A stretch of DNA of 7,217 bases from contig DAHWBL010000405.1 of NCBI GenBank assembly GCA_027323595.1, positions 1 to 7,217 of the forward strand, given 5' to 3'. Below, piece after piece: positions 1 to 5,157 of the stretch. Under the pieces are notes generated by a model. That model was not told the origin of the DNA. It was given only the letters and a program-made list of their open reading frames with translations, and did not search any database. The translations under genes were made by a program, and so were the position numbers. Source of the stretch: Acetobacteraceae bacterium. GTDB lineage: Bacteria; Pseudomonadota; Alphaproteobacteria; Acetobacterales; Acetobacteraceae. The stretch's first letter is position 1. Each line of letters begins with the position of its first letter.

Positions 1-714
1 CGGCACGCCGAGCGCGCGCAGCATCACCGCGGTATGGCCGTCCGCGGCGCCTTCGTCGGTGGCGACGCCGGCGAGCCGGGCGGGGTCGAGCAGGGCGGCG
101 TCGGACGGGCGCAGCCACTCGGCGAGCAGGATCGAGCCCTCCGGCACGCCGGCGAAACTGCGGAACGGGGTGTGGGTGAGGTTGCGCACCAGCCGGCGGG
201 CCACCTCGCGCACTTCTTCTGCTTGCCGCGCCGCGGCGGGTTCGGCTTGCCGCGCCGCGGTGGGGTCGGCGTGCCGCCCGGCGGGATCGGCGCCGTTGGC
301 CAGCAGCGCGGCGGCGATGGCCTCGGCCTCGTCGGTGATCGCGGCCTCGGCGTTGAGCCCGGCCTCCATGCGCTTATGCGCGCCGCGCAGCAGCCGCCCC
401 GGGCCCAGCATGCGCTGATAGGCCTGCATCAGCGGATCGAGCTCGGTGGCGATGTCGTCGGGCAGCGCCTCCAGCCGGCCGCGCAGCTTGGCGAGCTGCT
501 TGCGCGAGGCGCGGACCGCCGCGTCGAGCCGGGCCAGCTCGGCGGCCAGCGCGTCGGCGCCGATGCGGTGGCGCGGCAGCTCGGGCAGGGCCTCGGTGGT
601 GCCGAACAGCGGGCCGATGCCGATGCCCGGCGCCACCGCGATGCCGCGCAGCCGGCGCTCGGCCGGCGCGTCACGCGCCGCGCGTGCCCGGGTGGCGCGG
701 TCAGTCGTTTTCAT
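1..714 (-). CDS. ptsI: PTS enzyme I (phosphoenolpyruvate-protein phosphotransferase), N-terminal part
   Basis: Enzyme I takes phosphate from phosphoenolpyruvate onto a histidine and passes it to HPr in the cytoplasm. The window holds the first 238 codons; the PEP-binding barrel lies beyond the left edge. The opening after a basic stretch of about 20 residues (RLRGIAVAPGIGIGPL, about residues 21-36) matches the usual EI start. A helical HPr-binding domain and the strand EGSILLAEWLRPSDAALL follow. The phospho-accepting histidine is His227, in TDEGAADGHTAVMLRALGVP, aligned with E. coli His189. No GAF domain precedes it, so this is the short ptsI form, not ptsP (EI-Ntr). The chosen ATG lies inside the end of ptsH (14-base overlap), with GAGG nine bases upstream (724-727), suggesting translational coupling. 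Oddities: 7-8-residue tandem repeats at residues 143-165, and an active-site loop that departs from the usual GG(R/K)TSHT. Family assignment is firm; the 3' end is missing because of the window edge. Confidence 0.93.
   Translation of the reverse strand, partial: MKTTDRATRARAARDAPAERRLRGIAVAPGIGIGPLFGTTEALPELPRHRIGADALAAELARLDAAVRASRKQLAKLRGRLEALPDDIATELDPLMQAYQRMLGPGRLLRGAHKRMEAGLNAEAAITDEAEAIAAALLANGADPAGRHADPTAARQAEPAAARQAEEVREVARRLVRNLTHTPFRSFAGVPEGSILLAEWLRPSDAALLDPARLAGVATDEGAADGHTAVMLRALGVP
221..288 (-). repeat. 24-base tandem repeat inside ptsI
   Basis: Two adjacent 24-base units (221-244 and 245-268) differ at two positions, and a third, shorter and more diverged unit (269-288/289) follows. 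Read on the minus strand they encode DPAGRHA, DPTAARQA and EPAAARQA (EI residues 143-165), just before the helix EEVREVARRL. Compared from memory with E. coli EI, this segment is about 16-18 residues longer, so the repeat looks like an in-frame expansion in a loop of the HPr-binding helical domain. Confidence 0.8.
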
Positions 715-994
715 CGAAGCCGGCCTCGACCAGGCTGGCGAGCGTCTCCAGTGCCTGCGAGGCGTCCCAGCCATCGGCGCGCAGCTCGATCGAGGAGCCG
801 CGCCCCGCGCCCAGCATCATCAGCCCCATGATCGAGCGGGCGGAGACTTCCTGGCCGTCCTTGAGCACGTCGACGTTGGCGCAGAAGCGCTCGGCGGTGG
901 CGACGAACCGGGCCGCCGCGCGGGCATGCAGGCCACGGCGGTTGGTGATCGTCACGCTGCGGCTGAGGATCGGGTTGCCGCCGTTTTCGCTCAT
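701..994 (-). CDS. ptsH: HPr phosphocarrier protein
   Basis: HPr is the small cytoplasmic phosphate shuttle between EI and EIIA. The 97-residue product has the active-site histidine His23 in NRRGLHARAAARF. It also has the regulatory serine Ser54 in ARSIMGLMMLGAGRG, equivalent to Ser46, the residue phosphorylated by HPr kinase. Keeping that serine fits with hprK in the same operon. I chose the ATG at 994 because it leaves a normal-length HPr with about eight extra N-terminal residues; the only upstream in-frame start is a TTG that would add 20 non-conserved residues. A G-run (minus strand, 999-1003) sits four bases upstream, a poor ribosome binding site. The 88-base gap to the preceding EIIA gene (995-1082) holds only weak inverted repeats and no terminator that I can see. 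The stop codon overlaps the ptsI start. Confidence 0.95.
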   Translation of the reverse strand: MSENGGNPILSRSVTITNRRGLHARAAARFVATAERFCANVDVLKDGQEVSARSIMGLMMLGAGRGSSIELRADGWDASQALETLASLVEAGFDEND

Positions 995-1082
995 GATGCC
1001 CCCATCACCGTGCGCCGGTTCGGCAGTGTCGCGCGAACACCGGCGCCGTAACAAGTGCCACGCGCGGAAGCTTGTGCCGCGG

Positions 1083-1487
1083 TCAGCGGCAGCCCAGCAG
1101 CACCTGCGAGGCGGCGGCGATGTATTTGCGTCCGGCCATCTGCGCGCACTCCACGCATTCGGCCAAGGTTTTCGACGACCGCACCTTCGCCAGCTTGACC
1201 AGCATCGGCAGGTTCATGCCGGCGATCACCTCCACCCCCGGGCCGTTCATCATGGAGATGGCGAGGTTGGAGGGGGTGCCGCCGAACATGTCGGTCAGCA
1301 GGATCACGCCGTCGCCGGCATCGACATCGGCCATCGCCGCCTCGATGTCGGCGCGGCGGGCCTCCATGTCGTCATCGGCGCCGATGCACACCGCCGCGAC
1401 ATTGCGCTGCGGGCCGACGACATGCTCCATCGCGGCGCGCATTTCCTCGGCCAGGCGGCCATGGGTCACAAGCACGAGACCGATCAT
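1083..1487 (-). CDS. PTS EIIA component, mannose (EIIA-Man) family
   Basis: A single-domain EIIA of the mannose/fructose/sorbose family, 134 residues, which accepts phosphate from HPr. It opens MIGLVLVTHGRLAEEM with the phosphorylated histidine at His9 (His10 in E. coli ManX). The second family motif, DGVILLTDMFGGTPSNLAI, carries the conserved aspartate that supports the active site. There is no fused EIIB domain and no EIIB/C/D gene beside it. In other proteobacteria such lone EIIA-Man proteins are terminal acceptors with regulatory partners, so a signalling role is inferred here. The start at 1487 lies 19 bases after the rapZ stop. The sequence just upstream is a C-run, so there is no Shine-Dalgarno at normal spacing; translation may depend on ribosomes arriving from rapZ. 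An in-frame extension further upstream overlaps the end of rapZ and shows no family similarity. Confidence 0.92.
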   Translation of the reverse strand: MIGLVLVTHGRLAEEMRAAMEHVVGPQRNVAAVCIGADDDMEARRADIEAAMADVDAGDGVILLTDMFGGTPSNLAISMMNGPGVEVIAGMNLPMLVKLAKVRSSKTLAECVECAQMAGRKYIAAASQVLLGCR

Positions 1488-1506
1488 AGGGGGGGTGATT
1501 CCAGCT

Positions 1507-2460
1507 TCATGGCAAGGGGTGCGGCGCGGCGCTGTCGGGCAGCAGATGCAGCCTGGCAAGCTCGGTGTGGGCGATGGTGGTGCGCCATCCGGTCTGTCGC
1601 AAATGTGCTCCAACTCGTTCCGCGATGAACACCGAGCGATGTCGCCCGCCGGTGCAGCCGATCGCGATGGTCGCGTATTTCTTGCCCTCAAGCACGAAGC
1701 GCGGCAAGAGCAGATCGATCAGCGCCACCGCCAGGGCCTCGAAACGCGGGTAATCCGTATCGGCTTCGATATAGGCGCCCACCGACGCGTCGAGACCCGT
1801 CAATGGACGCAGGGCAGGGTCGTAATGCGGGTTGCGCAGGAAGCGCCCGTCCAGCACCACGTCCGCCTCCTGCGGCAGCCCGGACGGATAGGCGAAGGAC
1901 AGCACCGACACCGTCAGCGCCGCCTGGCCCGAGCGGCCGGCCTCGCCGCCGAAATGCTGCTCGATCATCCGCCGCAGCGACGGCAGCGGCAGGGCGGAGG
2001 TGTCGATCATGAGGTCCGCGCTGGCCCGCAGCCGCGCGGTAATGCGTTGTTCCAGATCGATTCCCTCGCTCACCCGCCCGATCGGGGCCAGCGGATGGCG
2101 CCGGCGGCTTTCGGTGTAGCGGCGCAGCAGCGCCGGCGGGTCGGCCCAGGCATAGACCAGCTCGGGCCGCAGATCGGGGTTGGCGCGCAGCCGCTCCATC
2201 GCCTCCAGCACCGCCGCGTCGTCGAAGCCACGGGTGCGCGCGTCGATGCCCACGGCGATGTTGTCGTGGCTGCGGCTGACCATCTCCTCCAGCAGCGACA
2301 GCGGCGGATTGTCCACCGTCTCGTAGCCCAGATCCTCCAGGATGCGCAGGATCGACTGCTTGCCCGCGCCCGACAGGCCGGTCACCACCACCAGCCGCTG
2401 CAACCGGTCGGGCGGGGTGGTCATGGCGGGCGAGGTGGTGATGGAGGGCGGGGCGGTCAT
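1507..2460 (-). CDS. rapZ: RapZ/YvcJ-family P-loop nucleotide-binding protein
   Basis: A 317-residue member of the RapZ (YhbJ/YvcJ) family. E. coli RapZ is an RNA-binding adaptor that targets the GlmZ small RNA for decay and so controls glucosamine-6-phosphate synthesis; whether that applies in alphaproteobacteria is not established. The P-loop is at residues 28-36 (GLSGAGKQS), followed by LEDLGYETVDNPPL, a family hallmark. YTESRRRHPL comes in the middle and the C-terminal signature GCTGGRHRSVFIAERV starts at about residue 268. The usual Ser/Thr after the P-loop lysine is Gln35. I chose the ATG at 2460 because it overlaps the hprK stop as ATGA, typical of coupled genes. A second ATG 36 bases downstream (2424) lies in a near-copy of the same sequence and could serve as an alternative start, removing 12 residues. 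Proteobacterial genomes often place rapZ beside PTS genes, as here. Confidence 0.93.
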   Translation of the reverse strand: MTAPPSITTSPAMTTPPDRLQRLVVVTGLSGAGKQSILRILEDLGYETVDNPPLSLLEEMVSRSHDNIAVGIDARTRGFDDAAVLEAMERLRANPDLRPELVYAWADPPALLRRYTESRRRHPLAPIGRVSEGIDLEQRITARLRASADLMIDTSALPLPSLRRMIEQHFGGEAGRSGQAALTVSVLSFAYPSGLPQEADVVLDGRFLRNPHYDPALRPLTGLDASVGAYIEADTDYPRFEALAVALIDLLLPRFVLEGKKYATIAIGCTGGRHRSVFIAERVGAHLRQTGWRTTIAHTELARLHLLPDSAAPHPLP

Positions 2461-2466
2461 GGCGGG
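2410..2466 (-). repeat. 36-base-period duplication spanning the rapZ start
   Basis: A 21-base sequence occurs at 2446-2466 and again at 2410-2430 with one mismatch. On the minus strand each copy reads CCCGCC, then ATGACC, then R-CCCCGCCC (R = purine). Each copy supplies an in-frame rapZ ATG (2460 and 2424), giving the repeated N-terminus MTAPP...MTTPP. The upstream copy also contains the last codons and stop of hprK. Confidence 0.75.
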
Positions 2467-2897
2467 TTGCCGATCAGCGCGCCGGCGATGGTGCTGGCGC
2501 GGCCGGCCAGGCAATCGAGTGCCAGCGCCACCCGCCGGGGCGCGGACGCCGCCGCGGGGTCGATGGCGATGAGCGGCAGGCCGGTGGTGGCGTGAACATG
2601 CGGCGCGGGCAGCCGCTCCCCGGTGGCCAGCTCGACCGCCAGCACCAGGCGCGCGCGCGGCAGATGCGGGCGGCGCAATATGCCAAGCCCGCGCACCTCC
2701 AGCAGGCCGGCCAGCGATGGCGGCGGGCTGGCCCAGCCGTCGGCGATCGTCACGATGTCATCGGCCACCAGGCAAAACCCGATATCCAGCAGCCGCAGCA
2801 CCAGGTCGGACTTGCCGGCGCCGGCGGGCCCGAGCAGGAGCACCGCCTCCGCCATCTCGTTCGCGCCGAATGCCGCGCAGCTTGCGTGAATCTGCAT
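2457..2897 (-). CDS. hprK: HPr kinase/phosphorylase, short alphaproteobacterial form
   Basis: HprK phosphorylates and dephosphorylates HPr on its regulatory serine (Ser54 of the ptsH product here). The 146-residue product is only the catalytic P-loop domain; it lacks the N-terminal domain of Firmicute HprK, as is usual in alphaproteobacteria. It opens MQIHASCAAFG, has a Walker A loop GPAGAGKSDL at about residues 23-32 and LVADDIV with the paired catalytic aspartates. The HprK signature follows as LLEVRGLGIL. The ATG at 2897 is chosen because homology begins there; no Shine-Dalgarno is visible before it. A longer reading from a TTG at 2984 adds a basic, arginine-rich stretch that looks like non-coding sequence. 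The 3' end overlaps rapZ by four bases. It is the first gene of the minus-strand operon visible here, divergent from dapB. Confidence 0.9.
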   Translation of the reverse strand: MQIHASCAAFGANEMAEAVLLLGPAGAGKSDLVLRLLDIGFCLVADDIVTIADGWASPPPSLAGLLEVRGLGILRRPHLPRARLVLAVELATGERLPAPHVHATTGLPLIAIDPAAASAPRRVALALDCLAGRASTIAGALIGNPP

Positions 2898-3012
2898 TGG
2901 GCCGGCAATCTGCTGCGTCGCCGCCCAAATGAGAAGCCTCGCGCGCCGGGCACGCGGGCGATTCGCGCCGGTAAGATGCGTCAATTTCGTATATCAGACA
3001 GGAGAGGCACGC
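2898..3012. promoter_or_regulatory. Divergent intergenic region, hprK / dapB
   Basis: The 115 bases between the two divergent starts should carry promoters for both the PTS operon (leftward) and dapB-metK-trmB (rightward). The only AT-rich tract is about 2981-2998. On the minus strand, 2984-2979 reads TTGACG, a good -35 match, but the -10 position 17 bases on is GC-rich. On the plus strand, TATATC at 2990-2995 resembles a -10 box without a matching -35. I therefore place no promoter exactly. The dapB Shine-Dalgarno lies at the right end. Confidence 0.4.
3000..3007 (+). promoter_or_regulatory. dapB ribosome binding site
   Basis: AGGAGAGG at 3000-3007 lies five bases before the ATG at 3013. 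It is the best Shine-Dalgarno in the window and fixes the dapB start against an upstream in-frame extension beginning at 2929. Confidence 0.85.
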
Positions 3013-3810
3013 ATGCGCGTCGGAATCGCCGGGATCACCGGCCGGCTGGGCCAGTTGCTGGTGCAGGAGGCGCGCGCGGCCGGCGACCAGGTGGTGGGCG
3101 GCACCAGCCGCGCCGCGACCGGGCCGGGCGATGCCATCATCGCCGGCTTCTCCGACATCGCCCGCTTCTCTGACATCGCCAGCCTCGCCGCGATCTGCGA
3201 CGTGGTGATCGATTTCACCCATGCCTCGCGCGCCGCGTTTCATGCGGCAGCACTCGCGCAGGCGGGCGTGCCGCTGGTGCTCGGCACCTCCGGCCTGTCG
3301 GCGGCCGACGAGGCGGCGGTGGCGGCGGCGGCGGCCGACATTCCCATCTGCTACGCGCCGAATTTCGCCCCCGGGGTCACCCTGGCGCTGGTGCTCGCCG
3401 AGCGCATGGCCGCCGCCCTGCCGGCCAGCCAGTACGACGCCGAGATTCTGGAGATGCATCACCGCCAGAAAGTGGACGCGCCATCGGGCACCGCGATCGG
3501 GCTGGGGCGCGCGGTCGCCGCCGGCCGCGGGGTGGATTTCGCCGCGATGATGGATAGCGGCCGCGATGGGCACACCGGCCCAAGAAAAACCGGCGCCATC
3601 GGCTTCGCCGCCCTGCGCGGTGGGCAGGTGGTGGGAGAGCACAGCCTGATCTTCGCCGGCGCATCCGAACATCTGGTGCTCACACACCGATCCTTCGATC
3701 GGCGCGTCTATGCCACCGGGGCGGTGCAGGCGGCCCACTGGCTGGTGGGACGGGCGCCGGGATTGTTCGACATGCGCGACGTTCTGGGCCTCGCGCCGAC
3801 CCCGCCTTGA
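3013..3810 (+). CDS. dapB: 4-hydroxy-tetrahydrodipicolinate reductase
   Basis: DapB reduces 4-hydroxy-tetrahydrodipicolinate with NAD(P)H in the diaminopimelate/lysine pathway, feeding peptidoglycan and lysine synthesis. The 265-residue product is normal length. The dinucleotide-binding loop GIAGITGRLGQ is at residues 4-14. VVIDFTHAS and GTSGLS follow, then APNFAPGVTLAL. The catalytic signature is EMHHRQKVDAPSGTA, with His149, His150 and Lys153 matching E. coli His159, His160 and Lys163. The C-terminus, GEHSLIFAG to RAPGLFDMRDVLGL, is typical. The start follows a strong Shine-Dalgarno. An 18-base tandem duplication (3145-3180) repeats GFSDIA/RFSDIA before the VVIDFT strand. It is the first gene of the plus-strand group; metK follows after 63 bases, probably on the same transcript. 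Confidence 0.96.
   Translation: MRVGIAGITGRLGQLLVQEARAAGDQVVGGTSRAATGPGDAIIAGFSDIARFSDIASLAAICDVVIDFTHASRAAFHAAALAQAGVPLVLGTSGLSAADEAAVAAAAADIPICYAPNFAPGVTLALVLAERMAAALPASQYDAEILEMHHRQKVDAPSGTAIGLGRAVAAGRGVDFAAMMDSGRDGHTGPRKTGAIGFAALRGGQVVGEHSLIFAGASEHLVLTHRSFDRRVYATGAVQAAHWLVGRAPGLFDMRDVLGLAPTPP
3145..3180 (+). repeat. 18-base tandem duplication in dapB
   Basis: Two adjacent 18-base units (3145-3162 and 3163-3180) differ at two positions and encode GFSDIA and RFSDIA. The duplication adds six residues in a loop upstream of the conserved VVIDFT strand and keeps the frame. Confidence 0.75.
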
Positions 3811-3817
3811 CCATCCC

Positions 3818-3867
3818 GGCCGCTTCGGCCACACGTTTTGGCCACAACGCGAAGCGGTGAACGGGAG
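3818..3867 (+). promoter_or_regulatory. Possible structured leader of metK
   Basis: The 63-base dapB-metK gap can form a nested structure. The outer stem CGCTTC (3821-3826) pairs with GAAGCG (3851-3856). The inner stem GGCCA (3827-3831) pairs with TGGCC (3839-3843) around a seven-base loop. A competing small hairpin, GGCCG-CTT-CGGCC (3818-3830), uses the same 5' strand. The Shine-Dalgarno GGGAG (3863-3867) lies seven bases after the outer stem. The segment CCACAACG recalls the CACAACG of the SAM/SAH riboswitch found upstream of metK in Rhodobacterales. However, the loop sequence that pairs with the ribosome binding site in that class is absent, so I do not call it a riboswitch. Confidence 0.3.
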
Positions 3868-3873
3868 ACCTCC

Positions 3874-5079
3874 ATGCGCGACCAGGGCGAATATCTTTTC
3901 ACGTCGGAATCGGTGTCCGAGGGCCATCCCGACAAGGTGGCGGACCGGCTGTCCGACACCGTGCTCGACACCTTCCTCGCGGCCGACCCCTATGCGCGCG
4001 TCGCCTGCGAAACCCTGGTCACCACCAACCGCGTGGTGCTCGCCGGCGAGGTCCGCGGGCCCGACAGCATCACCAAGGAAGAGCTGGCGCACAACGCGCG
4101 CATGGCGATCCGCGACATCGGCTACGACCAGTCCGGCTTCTCCTGGAAGACCGCCCAGATCGAGGTGCTGCTGCACGCGCAGAGCTCCGACATCGCCCAG
4201 GGCGTGGATGCCGGCGGCAACAAGGACGAGGGTGCCGGCGACCAGGGCATCATGTTCGGCTATGCCTGCCGCGAGACCGACGCGCTGATGCCCGCGCCGC
4301 TCTATTACTCGCACCTGATCCTGCGCCGGATCAGCGAGATGCGCCGCAACCACGACAAGCTGGTCGAGGGGTTGCAGCCGGACGCCAAAAGCCAGGTCAC
4401 GCTGCGCTATGTGGACGGCAAGCCGGTCGGCGCCACCTCGGTCGTGGTCTCCACCCAGCATGACCTGCGCACCGCCGACGGCGCGGTGCTGAGCCAGGCG
4501 CGGATCAAGGAAATGCTGCGCCCGATCGTGCAGAGCAGCCTGCCGGACGGCTGGATGTGCCCCGATCACGAATTCTACGTGAACCCGACCGGGCAGTTCA
4601 TCATCGGCGGCCCCGACGGCGATTGCGGGCTGACCGGGCGCAAGATCATCGTGGACACCTACGGCGGCGCGGCCCCGCACGGCGGCGGCGCGTTCTCGGG
4701 CAAGGACCCCACCAAGGTCGATCGCTCGGCCGCCTATGTGTGCCGCTATCTCGCCAAGAACGTCGTCGCCTCGGGCCTCGCGGATCGCTGCACGCTGCAG
4801 CTCAGCTACGCCATCGGCGTGTCGCAGCCGCTGTCGCTGTATGTCGATCTGCACGGCACCGGCCGCGATGTCGATCTGACCAGGCTGGAAAAGACCCTGC
4901 GCGAACTGGTCAATCTCACCCCGCGCGGCATCCGCGAGCATCTGCACCTCAACCGCCCGATCTATGTGCCCACCTCCGCCTACGGCCATTTCGGCCGCAC
5001 GCCGGACCCGGAGCTGGGCACCTTCACCTGGGAAAAGACCGACCTCGCCGACCAGCTCCGGTCGGCCTTCGGGCGCTGA
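3874..5079 (+). CDS. metK: S-adenosylmethionine synthetase (methionine adenosyltransferase)
   Basis: MetK makes S-adenosylmethionine, the cell's main methyl donor, from ATP and methionine, releasing phosphate and pyrophosphate; it acts in the cytoplasm as an oligomer. The 401-residue product shows all the expected blocks. SESVSEGHPDK has His18 and Lys21 near the N-terminus. GGNKDEGAGDQGIMFGYA is the methionine/ATP-binding loop. GGPDGDCGLTGRKIIVDTYG and HGGGAFSGKDPTKVDRSAAY are the phosphate- and Mg-binding blocks. YGHFGR and FTWEKTD close the protein. The ATG at 3874 follows GGGAG (3863-3867); an upstream TTG at 3838 would add 12 non-conserved residues. dapB precedes it and trmB, a SAM user, follows 44 bases later, probably as one transcript. 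I see no truncation or frameshift. Confidence 0.98.
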   Translation: MRDQGEYLFTSESVSEGHPDKVADRLSDTVLDTFLAADPYARVACETLVTTNRVVLAGEVRGPDSITKEELAHNARMAIRDIGYDQSGFSWKTAQIEVLLHAQSSDIAQGVDAGGNKDEGAGDQGIMFGYACRETDALMPAPLYYSHLILRRISEMRRNHDKLVEGLQPDAKSQVTLRYVDGKPVGATSVVVSTQHDLRTADGAVLSQARIKEMLRPIVQSSLPDGWMCPDHEFYVNPTGQFIIGGPDGDCGLTGRKIIVDTYGGAAPHGGGAFSGKDPTKVDRSAAYVCRYLAKNVVASGLADRCTLQLSYAIGVSQPLSLYVDLHGTGRDVDLTRLEKTLRELVNLTPRGIREHLHLNRPIYVPTSAYGHFGRTPDPELGTFTWEKTDLADQLRSAFGR

Positions 5080-5087
5080 ACACGGCA

Positions 5088-5157
5088 AAGCCGGGGGCGG
5101 TCAAGCCGCCCCCAGGACTGAGCATGTCAAAACCGGGGGCGGTCAAACCGCCCCCGG
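5088..5157 (+). repeat. Tandem GC-rich palindromes at the metK-trmB junction
   Basis: A 26-base unit occurs at 5088-5113 and 5130-5155 (period 42) with two differences. Copy 1 forms GGGGGCGG (5093-5100), loop TCAAG, CCGCCCCC (5106-5113), an 8-bp stem in the intergenic gap. Copy 2 forms CCGGGGGCGG (5133-5142), loop TCAAA, CCGCCCCCGG (5148-5157), a 10-bp stem inside trmB codons 4-12. Because the arms are identical, they can also pair across copies: 5106-5113 with 5135-5142 puts the trmB Shine-Dalgarno and ATG in a 21-base loop, and 5091-5100 can pair with 5148-5157. No T-run follows copy 1, so it is not a standard terminator. Confidence 0.85.
5114..5117 (+). promoter_or_regulatory. trmB ribosome binding site between two hairpins
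   Basis: AGGA at 5114-5117 sits six bases before the trmB ATG at 5124, directly after the first palindrome. No other ATG or GTG lies between the metK stop and 5124 in this frame, which supports the start. Confidence 0.65.

Noticed and set aside
995..1082. Terminator or small RNA between EIIA and ptsH
   Set aside because: Only short imperfect inverted repeats (such as GTGT/ACAC around CGCGCGA) and no T-run are present; they are too weak to call.
1072..2595. A 507-codon plus-strand frame opposite EIIA and rapZ
   Set aside because: It is antisense to two clear genes, rich in Gln/Arg/His and without motifs.
2898..2984. Longer HprK starting at a TTG
   Set aside because: The extra residues are basic and unlike any HprK N-terminus; homology begins at the ATG at 2897, and TTGACG may instead be a -35 box.
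3811..3873. SAM-II or SAM/SAH riboswitch call
   Set aside because: Only a short CACAACG match and the position fit; the loop that should pair with the ribosome binding site is absent, so it is reported only as a possible structured leader.
2758..5088. A 776-codon open frame on the minus strand antisense to dapB and metK
   Set aside because: It lies opposite strongly conserved genes, has low-complexity His/Arg/Gly/Ala composition and no recognisable domain; long antisense frames are expected in GC-rich DNA.
4557..5123. Upstream in-frame extension of trmB overlapping metK
   Set aside because: It translates the metK coding region in another frame and gives arginine-rich nonsense; the ATG at 5124 has a Shine-Dalgarno and matches the family.
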